Source: a virus. From it: a stretch of DNA of 20,581 nt. Shown in pieces: positions 1 to 7,265 of this stretch. The notes beneath the pieces were generated by a model that was given only the letters and a program-made list of their open reading frames with translations, searched no databases and had not been told where the DNA came from. Made by a program: the position numbers and the translations under genes. The stretch is from IMG/VR virus record IMGVR_UViG_3300023180_000505, positions 1 through 20,581 of that record; one strand, 5' to 3'. How positions within the stretch are numbered: the first letter of the stretch is position 1; each line of letters begins with the position of its first letter.

Positions 1-950
1 TTACCGCGATATCGTGAGGAAGCACATATATTAAGGTAATCAATGAAAATAATATCAGGTTTAAATGACTTCTTAAGTGCAAGTTCATTAAGAAGTGACT
101 TAAAGTGTCCACTGTGAGCACTCGCTGTAGGGTACTCTTTAATTATAAGAGATCCCTGAGTCTTCTTAGAGAGATTAGTAATTTTGGTTTCAAACATCTT
201 ACGTGGAAGATTTGCGATCTCTTGGATGTTGACATTTAAAAGGTTTGCGTCAATACGTTCCGCAATTCTTTCTTCAGCCATCTCCATCGTAATGTACAAA
301 ACATTTTTACCTTGCAACAGAACGGAACTAGCCATGTGACACATGAATAGAGACTTGCCGACACCCGTTCCAGCAAGAGCAATATTGAGAGATTTATTGC
401 AGAGTCCACCCTTTGTAATCTTGTTGAAGAATTCCAGATCAAAAGGAATCTTTTCTTCTGTTTGATGATAAAAATCATAACGACCTTCATAATCTTGGAG
501 GTAGTCATGTCCTACGTTAGAGTCGAAACTGACTGCAAGTGCATCTGAAAGAATGGAAGGAATCGCATCCTTGGTTTTCTTCTGATCATTACCATCTACA
601 ATGGAGATGGACTCCATCAATGCAAGGTAGATAGCTTTGTCACGACACCACTTCTCAGTAGTATCAATCAACCACTGAGTATCCAAAGCAGAGTCATCTA
701 GTTTACTTACGTACTCAGTTACTTCTTTATAAGTATTCTCATTTAGATCAGTACGATTATCAACTTCAACACGAAGGATCTCTTGGTTAGGAAGTTTATT
801 GTAGTTAAAAATAAACTTACCAATCTCCTCAAAAACTACCTTCTCAGTATAGTCAGTGAAATATTCAGTTCTGATGAAAGGCATAACCTTTCGGGAATAT
901 TCTTCATTAAATGCGAGACTCCTAAGAATAGTAGTTTCAACCCTTTCCAT
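1..950 (-). CDS. 41: gp41-like replicative DNA helicase (primase-helicase), partial
   Basis: This is the 5' part of the gene (316 complete codons); the 3' end runs off the window at base 1. The product should be the hexameric replicative helicase that unwinds DNA ahead of the fork and works with the phage primase. It is recognised by a RecA/DnaB-type ATPase core: a Walker A motif GTGVGKS at about residues 194-200, a following helix with MCHMASS, an ITMEMAEERIAERI segment typical of DnaB-like helicases, and a Walker B strand DIIFIDYL near the truncated end. T4 gp41 is about 475 residues, so roughly two thirds is present. The ATG at 950-948 overlaps the TAA stop of the preceding gene (TAATG), which suggests translational coupling. 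The order uvsX, small oxygenase, 41 agrees with other marine T4-like phages. Confidence 0.93.
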   Translation of the reverse strand, partial: MERVETTILRSLAFNEEYSRKVMPFIRTEYFTDYTEKVVFEEIGKFIFNYNKLPNQEILRVEVDNRTDLNENTYKEVTEYVSKLDDSALDTQWLIDTTEKWCRDKAIYLALMESISIVDGNDQKKTKDAIPSILSDALAVSFDSNVGHDYLQDYEGRYDFYHQTEEKIPFDLEFFNKITKGGLCNKSLNIALAGTGVGKSLFMCHMASSVLLQGKNVLYITMEMAEERIAERIDANLLNVNIQEIANLPRKMFETKITNLSKKTQGSLIIKEYPTASAHSGHFKSLLNELALKKSFKPDIIFIDYLNICASSRYRG

Positions 951-1489
951 TAGTAATAGTGACAATAAGTGGACATAATATACTTTATTCCTTTATTGAC
1001 TCGTAATCCTGCATGAGGATACTGCCAAGTTGGAGGAAACACCATAACTGACCCTCTCTTAGGGACAATCTTTTTATTGTGATGAGGAAACTCAGTCTCT
1101 CCACCAGTGAAATCATCATTCAGATAATACAAGAAAGCTAGATACCTTCTTGCAGATGCATGATTATCTACATCAACGTGGATGTCAAAACGATCATGAC
1201 TTCTGGAATGATATTTCTTGATACGAAACTCTTCCAAAAAGAGTCTCTGGGGATACCATCTAGTGTAATCTGAGAACTGTTTTTTGTAAAGATCCAGAAC
1301 TTTCTTGGTATTCAGTGAAAGTTGTTTAATACTCTCTGGATGTTTTTGATTAATATTTAATTGAGTGAAATTGGGAGTACCGCCGTTTTTAACAATCTCC
1401 TTGTATCCACTCAAATCAAACATATGAATTAAAGTTTCGCACAGTTTTTCATCAAGGACATCTTCATAAACCTTGATGAAATCACCCAT
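950..1489 (-). CDS. 2OG-Fe(II) oxygenase, prolyl-4-hydroxylase-like
   Basis: A 179-residue single-domain protein with the double-stranded beta-helix signature of the 2-oxoglutarate/Fe(II) oxygenases. The metal ligands are visible: HVD (His104, Asp106) and the distal His159 in PHAG, followed by Lys169 in KGIKYIM, the residue that binds 2-oxoglutarate in P4H-like enzymes. The GGETEFP segment between them is also typical of prolyl-4-hydroxylases. The substrate is unknown; protein hydroxylation or nucleobase modification are both possible. I prefer the ATG at 1489, which has AGGAAGAG a few bases upstream and overlaps the uvsX stop by 8 bp. An upstream in-frame ATG at 1516 would add nine residues (MKLQRKSFV) and cannot be excluded, because GGAG also precedes it. 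Such small oxygenases are common in cyanomyoviruses. Confidence 0.85.
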   Translation of the reverse strand: MGDFIKVYEDVLDEKLCETLIHMFDLSGYKEIVKNGGTPNFTQLNINQKHPESIKQLSLNTKKVLDLYKKQFSDYTRWYPQRLFLEEFRIKKYHSRSHDRFDIHVDVDNHASARRYLAFLYYLNDDFTGGETEFPHHNKKIVPKRGSVMVFPPTWQYPHAGLRVNKGIKYIMSTYCHYY

Positions 1490-2498
1490 AACGAAACTCT
1501 TCCTTTGCAATTTCATCTAGTTTCTCCATTACTTCTGGAGTGAAATATATTTCGGGGTCTTTGAGTATAGCTTTAGCATAGACTTTTTTGCCATCCATCT
1601 CGTAACGTCCTGCGACGTTTTTCCAGAGACCGCCAATCTCACCGAGTTCAAGAAGACCATAATAACGATCAAGACCACGCTCATCGTAATACAGACGTAC
1701 TTCCACATCTTTGTTCTCCTTGCTTAAACGCGACTTAGCAGTCTTTGCCTTGATAAGGTTTCCAACAATTTCTGTTCCATCCTTTTCTTTTTTCTTTGAG
1801 AGATGAATGATCGTAGAGGCAGCATACTTAAGACCAGAACCACCACCCATCTCTTTAGTAGGAACGTAAGAGCCAATAACATCGTAAGTGTGGTTAGTAA
1901 CAATCATGGGAATGTTAGCTTGACCCAACTTGAGGGTGATCATACGGAATGCACCTTTGACCAACTGAGATTTGGTCATGTCACGAACTTGTTTGTCGTT
2001 GAGTGCGTCGGTGATTTCCTTCTCAGTGGAAAGCATACCTAAGGAGTCTAACACAAACATACAGGGTTTGCGTTCCTCTAATGGTTTCTTAAGATACAGA
2101 TCTACCGCCTTCAGAGCCTTACCACGGAAGTCTTCAATCGTAACTACGTTGACGACAACTAACCTGCTGAGGTCAATGCCCCTAGACTCAAGTAAGGATT
2201 TATTGATAGCGGCCTCAGTATCAAAGTAGAGACAATAACCATCGGGGTTAGAATCAAGAAAATTCTTAACCACAGCGAGAGAAAAGAAAGTCTTTCCAGT
2301 AGAAGACTCTCCAGCAATAGCAGTAATCTTATTCCCAGATACACCGCCAAATATACTACCTGAAACCAGTGCATTAAAAATGTACGAACCTGTGTCAACA
2401 TAAGTTTCTGTTTCATCAATTTCGGAAGCAAGTTGTGTATACTCACCGCCAATTTCTTTTACAATGTCTTTAAGAAAATCCAATTTAAAAATCTCCAC
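1482..2498 (-). CDS. uvsX: UvsX, RecA-like recombinase
   Basis: A 338-residue RecA/Rad51-family strand-exchange protein. It forms filaments on single-stranded DNA and drives recombination-dependent replication and repair in T4-like phages. Walker A is GESSTGKT at residues 63-70 and Walker B is the hydrophobic strand MFVLDS at about 147-152. The DTEAAIN segment after LYF (about residues 93-99) and the conserved TNHTYDVIG and GGGSGLKY segments (L2 region) match UvsX. T4 UvsX is about 390 residues, so this is a slightly short member. The start ATG overlaps the end of the upstream oxygenase gene by 14 bp, and its TGA overlaps the ATG of the next gene, so it sits inside a tight operon. Confidence 0.95.
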   Translation of the reverse strand: MEIFKLDFLKDIVKEIGGEYTQLASEIDETETYVDTGSYIFNALVSGSIFGGVSGNKITAIAGESSTGKTFFSLAVVKNFLDSNPDGYCLYFDTEAAINKSLLESRGIDLSRLVVVNVVTIEDFRGKALKAVDLYLKKPLEERKPCMFVLDSLGMLSTEKEITDALNDKQVRDMTKSQLVKGAFRMITLKLGQANIPMIVTNHTYDVIGSYVPTKEMGGGSGLKYAASTIIHLSKKKEKDGTEIVGNLIKAKTAKSRLSKENKDVEVRLYYDERGLDRYYGLLELGEIGGLWKNVAGRYEMDGKKVYAKAILKDPEIYFTPEVMEKLDEIAKEEFRYG

Positions 2499-3150
2499 TA
2501 ATTACTTTAATTTTATCATAAGTTTCATCAAACCAAATATCAACACTAAGAACATATCTTTTTTGATTTGAAATTATTTCTCCAGGAGCGTGCAGATAAG
2601 TTGATGGAAAAAGAAACCAACTCAATTCTCTAGAAGGTAATTCAAATTCGTTTCCGCCTATATGAAATTTAGTTTCTCCTTTATTTGTTTTTGGTAGTTT
2701 AAGATAAAAAACCCCTGTTATAGAATCCGGATGTGTTGGATTATGTATATGCCACACTGGAGTATCATCTTGACGACCAGATGATTTCCAATTCATATAA
2801 CACCAAGTAAAAATATTATACTTACCCAAATTTAGGTTGTCAATCAACTTTTTTTGGTTTACATAATTTTCAACACTTTCCAAATATGTTTCTTTTAACT
2901 TCTGAAAGGGTTCTTCCAAAAATAAATTAAAATCTCCTGGAGTCTGAAGTCCTGGAGATTCATGTTTAATATTATTAACGTTATAAAATTTTTTATTTAG
3001 ATAATCTATAACATTTTTAATATCAGTATATGTAAACCTATTTGGATAAAAATACTCCTTTACTCCAAAAGGGTGTTCATAAACTTTAGGCAACAAATCC
3101 AAATTGTTCTCGGAGAATTTGTTTGTAAGGTCCACCAGGATTTTCCTCAC
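2485..3150 (-). CDS. 2OG-Fe(II) oxygenase-like protein (HxH type)
   Basis: A protein of up to 221 residues, visibly AT-richer than its neighbours. The C-terminal half resembles the putative 2OG-Fe(II) oxygenases of the TIGR02466/2OG-FeII_Oxy_5 group: WHIHNPTHPDSITGVFYLKLP-like strands with His134 and His136 (HxH instead of HxD), FLFPSTYLHAPGE with a distal His187, and Arg198 in QKRYVLSVDIW. The N-terminal 100 residues contain no motif I recognise. The longest reading starts with a GTG at 3150, which overlaps the small gene at 3086-3256 by 65 bases. No ATG lies in the first 100 codons, so either the GTG or one of the TTG codons near 3105-3090 must be used. Family assignment is fairly good; the exact start is uncertain. 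Confidence 0.72.
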   Translation of the reverse strand: MRKILVDLTNKFSENNLDLLPKVYEHPFGVKEYFYPNRFTYTDIKNVIDYLNKKFYNVNNIKHESPGLQTPGDFNLFLEEPFQKLKETYLESVENYVNQKKLIDNLNLGKYNIFTWCYMNWKSSGRQDDTPVWHIHNPTHPDSITGVFYLKLPKTNKGETKFHIGGNEFELPSRELSWFLFPSTYLHAPGEIISNQKRYVLSVDIWFDETYDKIKVISGDF

Positions 3151-3256
3151 GAATTTCTTTTACAATTTTTAGTTTCTGATAAAGAGAGGTATCTCCACCA
3201 AGGCGAAGAGCACTCACAATAGTGTCAAGTTCTTTATCGTTAATAGGCAGATCCAT
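3086..3256 (-). CDS. Small conserved hypothetical protein (56 aa)
   Basis: A 56-residue reading frame from MDLPINDKEL to EQFGFVA, ending in TAA. It has a very good ribosome binding site: GAGGAG lies 5 bases before the ATG, inside the end of the preceding small gene. The gap to that gene is 1 base, and the 3' end is overlapped by the following oxygenase frame. The sequence is charged and likely alpha-helical (KLKIVKEIREE), with a GGP turn near residue 41. I recognise no domain. The strong ribosome binding site and close packing make it a credible gene. Its position, just upstream of uvsX and downstream of gp43, suggests expression with the replication genes. Confidence 0.7.
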   Translation of the reverse strand: MDLPINDKELDTIVSALRLGGDTSLYQKLKIVKEIREENPGGPYKQILREQFGFVA

Positions 3257-3257
3257 A

Positions 3258-3419
3258 CTACTCCTCTAGATTTTTAGACTCTGTGCAGATAACCCAATTA
3301 TACTGGGTTTTCATCTCTTTTGCAAACCACTTTGCAGTGATTTCATCATTAAATTCTCTATGGTGCTGATAAGGAGAAATATCTCCAGGTTCAGCCCAAC
3401 AGACAGTGTATTTACTCAT
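3258..3419 (-). CDS. Small conserved hypothetical protein (53 aa)
   Basis: A 53-residue frame from MSKYTVCWAEPG to SKNLEE, ending in TAG. Its ATG overlaps the TGA stop of DNA polymerase (ATGA), and its stop is followed one base later by the ATG of the next small gene, so it behaves as a coupled operon member. It is rich in aromatic residues (three Trp, three Tyr) and has a WFAKEMKTQYNWVICTE segment that could be a helix followed by a strand. I see no catalytic motif and no membrane segment, and I cannot assign a function. Confidence 0.65.
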   Translation of the reverse strand: MSKYTVCWAEPGDISPYQHHREFNDEITAKWFAKEMKTQYNWVICTESKNLEE

Positions 3420-5914
3420 CCGAAGAAAGACTCCAAACTGATTTTCTTTTCAACAGACCAACCAATAGCATTGAGAATAATCTTCATCGGTTCAACAAAA
3501 GATTTGTCAAACTGTGCATCATAATCAACGTATTGTTCATATCCAAGTTCCCTGGGGAAGTCCTGAATGAAAGAGAAGACATTCTCTTGAATAGGATTTG
3601 GAACTTTCAAGTATAAGAACTTAATCTTCTCTCCGCTTTGAATTGCTGCATACTTCTTATCAAGTCCAACTTTCTTGGTGTAGTGGTTATACAAGATCGC
3701 ACCACGAACATGAATGGGACAACCTTTGTTGTACATGTCAGTGCGAGACATCCACTTATTGATCTCAGAAACACTGCGGGGAAACGCAATCTCTTCTGGT
3801 TTCAGTTTCTTGAATTCCTTACGAGCATTTTCGATGAAGTCAATCACATCATCCTCACCTTTAGTCATGATGATATCCAATGCATCCTTAATATACTTAC
3901 GACATGGTGCAGGAGTAGAAGTTTTGATCGCTTCAATACCCATCATCTTCAGTTTGGGTTTCTCATATCGGACACCCTCACTATCCCAGACACGGAGAAT
4001 ATAACGTTTCTTACCAGTCCAAATACCACGTTCCGCGATGTTCTCGCGTTTCATGATCATTTTGTTTTCGTAGGCGTTGAGGTAAGTGGCCAATTCTTCG
4101 TAAGAACTCTCAATATACTTTTCAAGTTCCATGTGACTGACCTTATCAAGGAAATTAACAATCTCCTCAGTAGACGCCTCTCTACCCTTGAATACTGCGT
4201 CAACAAAAGGACCCATATTAAGGTAGATAGAATCGGTATCAATAGCAATAACATAGTCTACTCCATCAGATTTAAGAACATTGTTTAGATATTTGTTCAT
4301 CTTCTCTTCTATCCATTGGATAGAGACTTGACCAGAGAGTGTAATCGCTTCTGCATTTGCAAGTTTGTAATATCGAAAATACTCATTACCGATGGCACCA
4401 TAAGCGCTATTAAGAGCGATCTTTTTAGCCATTTGGATGTTATCACATCGAGAAATCTCTTTCTCAAGTTCTTTGGTTGGAGTCTTCTCATAAGCTTTCT
4501 TTGCCTCAATCATCTTCTTCTTAAAGATGACACGTTCGTTGTACATTTTTTCCATCAGTTCAGGAAGGAATCCACGCACATCTTTACGGTACATCGCACC
4601 GTTGGCACAAACTGCATTGTCTTTATACATCTCAAAAGTCAGTTCTTTATTCAGAATCTTACTGACTGTCACGTTGGGATGACGTTGTTCAATCAGAGTT
4701 TCTGGAGAGATGTTGTACTGCATGATCAAGTGGGGATATAGTGAGTTAAGGTCAAAGTTGACAACCCACTCATATGCACCAGGGATAGGTTCTTTTACAA
4801 ACGCACCCGCATATTTTTCACTCTTACTGTTACGTTCCTTCTGAGGAATTACAATGTTCTTCTTCAAAAGATAGTTATAAATGATTGCGTCCCAGGTTCT
4901 CACCTGATATGCGATATCGTTGAAGTTTACCTTAGCGTCAAACGCACGAGTGAAACACAAGTCAATCAGTTTCAGTTTATCCTCAAGACGGTCAACCAAC
5001 TCCACGTCAACGATGTTGTACTCTACGAACTTCTGCCAGTTGTTAGTATAAAAGTCACGGAAAGTATCAAATTCAGAGTGATCCAACTTGTTCTGACCCA
5101 ACTCCATGAAGGCGATGTGATCTAGTCGGTAGCTTTCTTGATTCGGAGTCGCAGGAGACTTCTTATAGAGATCGAGGTAGTCCAGAATAGACACACCCGC
5201 AATGCGGCAACTAAGTTGTTTACGACCAGAGATTGTAACCTCATCAACACGAACGATGTTCCACGGAGAGAGACGTTTGGCGAACTTCTCACCCATCAGA
5301 CGGGTCATGCGACCCACTAGGTAGGGCATGTCATACAACTCGTTATTCCACCCTGTAACGACCTCTGGTGGGTTTGCCGTCCACCAGTCCATAAACCTAC
5401 CGATAAGGTCATACTCGTCCGCACACTGGATGAACCTGACGTTCTTCTGCGTAATGTTTGCAGGACGTGAACCAAAAGTAATAATCTGTTTGGTATTGTA
5501 ATCCTGAACCGTGATCAAAAGAAGTTCTTCAGCACAGTTGAAGACATCGGGGAATCCACTCTCAGCTGCAACCTCAATGTCAATGGTGATAACCTTGATC
5601 TTACTACTATCAAACTTAATCTCTTCTTCTGGATAGTTCTGAGCAATGTACTGATAAACATATCGGTCATTCCCATAAACCCTGAACCCATTCACATCCT
5701 GATACTTGTCCAAGAATTCTTTACAGTCTCGGATAGTTCCAGGTTGAATGGGTTCAACATGCTGTCCATCCAAGGTCTTGAACTTACTTTCCTTCTTAGA
5801 AGGAACAAAAAACCTTGGATAAAACTCTTCTCTTTTTGTAAAATGTTTGCCGTTTTCGTATCCACGGACGAGGATATCATTACCTAGTTGAAATACACTT
5901 GTGTAAAACTTCAT
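3416..5914 (-). CDS. 43: gp43-like family B DNA polymerase
   Basis: The 832-residue replicative polymerase with 3'-5' proofreading. Exonuclease motifs are Exo I IDIE (Asp112, Glu114), Exo II in WNNELYDMPYL (about 189-199) and Exo III in YNIVDVELV (Asp303). Polymerase motifs are A NFDLNSLYPHL (about 387-396), B KKIALNSAYGAIGNE (about 497-511) and C IDTDS (558-562), followed by the KKRY element. The C-terminus ISLESFFG fits the short sliding-clamp-binding peptide found at the end of T4-type gp43. T4 gp43 is about 898 residues; this length fits cyanomyovirus homologues. The start ATG overlaps the stop of the Sm-like gene upstream (ATGA). The frame is intact, with no intron or split. Confidence 0.98.
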   Translation of the reverse strand: MKFYTSVFQLGNDILVRGYENGKHFTKREEFYPRFFVPSKKESKFKTLDGQHVEPIQPGTIRDCKEFLDKYQDVNGFRVYGNDRYVYQYIAQNYPEEEIKFDSSKIKVITIDIEVAAESGFPDVFNCAEELLLITVQDYNTKQIITFGSRPANITQKNVRFIQCADEYDLIGRFMDWWTANPPEVVTGWNNELYDMPYLVGRMTRLMGEKFAKRLSPWNIVRVDEVTISGRKQLSCRIAGVSILDYLDLYKKSPATPNQESYRLDHIAFMELGQNKLDHSEFDTFRDFYTNNWQKFVEYNIVDVELVDRLEDKLKLIDLCFTRAFDAKVNFNDIAYQVRTWDAIIYNYLLKKNIVIPQKERNSKSEKYAGAFVKEPIPGAYEWVVNFDLNSLYPHLIMQYNISPETLIEQRHPNVTVSKILNKELTFEMYKDNAVCANGAMYRKDVRGFLPELMEKMYNERVIFKKKMIEAKKAYEKTPTKELEKEISRCDNIQMAKKIALNSAYGAIGNEYFRYYKLANAEAITLSGQVSIQWIEEKMNKYLNNVLKSDGVDYVIAIDTDSIYLNMGPFVDAVFKGREASTEEIVNFLDKVSHMELEKYIESSYEELATYLNAYENKMIMKRENIAERGIWTGKKRYILRVWDSEGVRYEKPKLKMMGIEAIKTSTPAPCRKYIKDALDIIMTKGEDDVIDFIENARKEFKKLKPEEIAFPRSVSEINKWMSRTDMYNKGCPIHVRGAILYNHYTKKVGLDKKYAAIQSGEKIKFLYLKVPNPIQENVFSFIQDFPRELGYEQYVDYDAQFDKSFVEPMKIILNAIGWSVEKKISLESFFG

Positions 5915-6165
5915 TTAGTGAGAGTCAAATAATCATTAAGTAGAGTTTCTTTGGGATCAACCAAAGTCAAAATCTTGTCTGAAGAGATCATAATCGCATC
6001 AGTGTTGGCAGTCAACTCACTCAACCAAGAAGTAAGTTTGCCGTCAACAATCTGATAGGGATTGATCAACTTACAATCAGGCTCTCCAAGTTCCGATACC
6101 ACTGCAGCAATCTTGGAAATAATTGTTTGTCCGTTTACTAGGACAATAACTTGAACATCATCCAT
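5911..6165 (-). CDS. Sm-like (LSm-fold) small protein, paralogue B
   Basis: An 84-residue protein that looks like a divergent copy of the upstream 124-residue protein and of the protein at 9895-10194. The shared pattern is a first strand (VQVIVLVNGQTIISKI), then an INPY turn (residues 35-38), then a strand-turn-strand ending in ILTLVDP and a short helix containing a Tyr. It lacks the FSPW segment of the other two. I interpret it as a small beta-barrel of the Sm/Hfq type. A Sm-like protein of putative cyanophage origin has been solved crystallographically, as I recall, so the fold is known in this setting, but the role is not. The ribosome binding site GGAGGAG lies inside the preceding gene, and the ATG overlaps that gene's stop by 8 bp. 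It is coupled to gp43 downstream. Confidence 0.72.
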   Translation of the reverse strand: MDDVQVIVLVNGQTIISKIAAVVSELGEPDCKLINPYQIVDGKLTSWLSELTANTDAIMISSDKILTLVDPKETLLNDYLTLTK

Positions 6166-6532
6166 TCGACTCCTCCACTAAAATTTGAGAATTAATATTT
6201 TGTTCTTCTAGAGAATCATTCATTTTATTTTCATATGATGATTTAATCCATGGGTGTGGATTAACAACAGTAACTACCCAACTTGGATCTACAGCAACTC
6301 TTTTATCATGAGATAGAATAATCCATGGACTAAATGCAACTTTATGTTCCACTTCCCCATCTTCATTAAATTGATCAATACTACCTTCAACTAACAATTC
6401 AGAAGTCAAAAGACGAGCTATGTATGGATTGGAAAAAACATAAGCTTTGCGATTATTATTTTCATCTACAAGTTCCATGATGTCTGCGATTACTTGTTCT
6501 CCAGACTTCAAAAGTGCCAACTGAACAGCCAT
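6158..6532 (-). CDS. Sm-like (LSm-fold) small protein, paralogue A
   Basis: A 124-residue protein of probable Sm-like beta-barrel fold. Its pattern is ALLKSGEQVIADIMEL (first two strands), FSNPYIARLL, VAFSPWIILS, then RVAVDPSWVVTVVNP and a Tyr-containing helix. The same order appears in the 99-residue protein at 9895-10194 and, more weakly, in the next gene. The C-terminal 25 residues (NDSLEEQNINSQ and onwards) are acidic and probably flexible. It is the first gene after an intrinsic terminator. The start is secure: AGGAGGTAAGGAG precedes the ATG, giving two overlapping Shine-Dalgarno options. It heads the unit that runs through gp43. RNA binding is an inference from the fold, not seen directly. 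Confidence 0.78.
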   Translation of the reverse strand: MAVQLALLKSGEQVIADIMELVDENNNRKAYVFSNPYIARLLTSELLVEGSIDQFNEDGEVEHKVAFSPWIILSHDKRVAVDPSWVVTVVNPHPWIKSSYENKMNDSLEEQNINSQILVEESNG

Positions 6533-6564
6533 AATTACTCCTTACCTCCTAATAAGATACCATG

Positions 6565-6605
6565 AAAAAAGGGAGGTGTCAACTGGATTTTGCCAGTTAC
6601 CTCCC
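6565..6605 (-). terminator. Rho-independent terminator after hsp20
   Basis: On the minus strand a stem GGGAGGT...ACCTCCC (7 bp) continues after a 3-base bulge into AACTGG/CCAGTT (6 bp) with a 6-base loop, and is followed directly by six T residues (6570-6565). It ends transcripts coming through hsp20 and separates them from the Sm-like/gp43 unit. The plus strand has no T tract after the hairpin, so it acts in one direction. Confidence 0.88.
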
Positions 6606-6636
6606 CGTACAGCGTAGCGCCGACGATATTCAGTTT

Positions 6637-6644
6637 TATTTATA
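6637..6644 (-). promoter_or_regulatory. T4-type late promoter box TATAAATA
   Basis: An exact match to the T4 late promoter consensus TATAAATA on the minus strand, 22 bases after the hsp20 stop. It points at the terminator 32 bases further on, so a transcript starting here would be about 60-70 bases unless it reads through into the Sm-like gene. T4-like late promoters need only this box, so chance occurrence in AT-rich sequence is possible. Confidence 0.55.
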
Positions 6645-6666
6645 ATCTATACTCAACTGTTTCGCT

Positions 6667-7101
6667 TTAAAGATAATCTTTACGAGCGTGATGTTCTGGA
6701 ACTATTTTTCCGAGGACGATTCTGAGGAGTCCGTCTTCGAAGGTAACGTCTCGTACTTCGGTGTCGTCGGATAAAGTCCACGCTCTTTTAAAACTTCTGC
6801 TAGCCACGCCCTTGTGGATAAACGTCCTGTCCGATTCTGTATCAGATTTTTGTCCCTCGACAAAAAGTTTTCCATACTCCGTGTACGCATGAACTTCCTC
6901 CTTCTTAAATCCTGCTAATGCGATTTCCAGGTGCGATTCTACATTATTTACCTGAACAAGATTATACGGAGGATAGTTTGTTGAAGTTTCGTGAAGATTA
7001 AACAGACGATCAAAGTATTCGTCCATACCGATACTGTTCTTAGTGATCCTGTCCATAAGTGTGGACAAATCGGCAGCAGTATACCTCGTGAGGTTAGTCA
7101 T
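6667..7101 (-). CDS. hsp20: Small heat shock protein, Hsp20 family
   Basis: A 144-residue alpha-crystallin-type chaperone that would hold unfolding proteins, perhaps capsid or host photosystem proteins, during infection. The N-terminal 35 residues contain the FDRLFNL segment of IbpA-like proteins. The alpha-crystallin domain starts at YPPYNLV and continues through LAGFKKEEVHAYTEYGKLFVEG and FKRAWTLSDDTEV to DGLLRIVL. The last ten residues (PEHHARKDYL) form a short tail. The ribosome binding site AAAGGAG lies 8 bases before the ATG. Unlike most neighbours it is a stand-alone unit: a terminator and late-promoter-like boxes lie on each side, so it is likely regulated separately from the replication genes. 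Hsp20 is a near-universal cyanomyovirus gene. Confidence 0.95.
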   Translation of the reverse strand: MTNLTRYTAADLSTLMDRITKNSIGMDEYFDRLFNLHETSTNYPPYNLVQVNNVESHLEIALAGFKKEEVHAYTEYGKLFVEGQKSDTESDRTFIHKGVASRSFKRAWTLSDDTEVRDVTFEDGLLRIVLGKIVPEHHARKDYL

Positions 7102-7136
7102 TATTGTAGCTCCTTTAAAAGCGAGTTTGTGTTTTG

Positions 7137-7167
7137 TGTACCCTTTCGGCGTACAATACTATTTAAC
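7137..7167 (-). promoter_or_regulatory. Late-promoter-like box plus leader hairpin upstream of hsp20
   Basis: On the minus strand GTTAAATAGTATTG (7167-7154) is followed immediately by a hairpin: stem TGTAC/GTACA plus CC/GG with one bulged G and a GAAA tetraloop (7155-7137). If TTAAATA serves as a degenerate late box, the hsp20 mRNA would begin at or just before this stem, like the 5' stem-loops that stabilise phage mRNAs. The 12-base segment TAAATAGTATTG recurs with one change at 7263-7252. Confidence 0.45.
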
Positions 7168-7170
7168 CAT

Positions 7171-7212
7171 AAAACGAAAAAGAGAGGTAGGGTGACAACC
7201 GTACCTCTCTTT
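7171..7212 (-). terminator. Rho-independent terminator between regA and hsp20
   Basis: On the minus strand AAAGAGAGGTA pairs with TACCTCTCTTT (11 bp including A-T pairs), with an inner GGT/ACC stem across one mismatch, followed by TTTTTCGTTTT. It would end the long replication transcript after regA. The plus strand reading has no comparable T run. Confidence 0.85.
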
Positions 7213-7232
7213 AGGGTGTTCCGACTTTTGTA

Positions 7233-7265
7233 GAGACCGCACGAAAGGTCTCAGTACTATTTATT
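7233..7265 (-). promoter_or_regulatory. Late-promoter-like box AATAAATA overlapping the regA stop, with hairpin
   Basis: AATAAATA (7265-7258, one mismatch to the T4 late consensus) spans the regA stop codon. Directly after it lies a hairpin with a 6-bp stem GAGACC/GGTCTC (7252-7233). The terminator at 7212-7171 follows. The arrangement box, hairpin, terminator could yield a short RNA of about 75 bases. It repeats the design found just upstream of hsp20. Confidence 0.4.

Noticed and set aside
236-508. Minus-strand open frame of 90 codons in another frame of the helicase gene
   Set aside because: Overlaps the Walker A region of the gp41 frame, which has clear homology; this frame has none.
2159-2452. 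Minus-strand open frame of 97 codons within uvsX
   Set aside because: Out of frame with uvsX across its Walker A motif; leucine-rich shadow translation without a ribosome binding site.
3638-4288. Plus-strand open frame (216 codons) opposite the polymerase gene
   Set aside because: Covers conserved polymerase motifs on the other strand; composition and lack of start signals mark it as a shadow.
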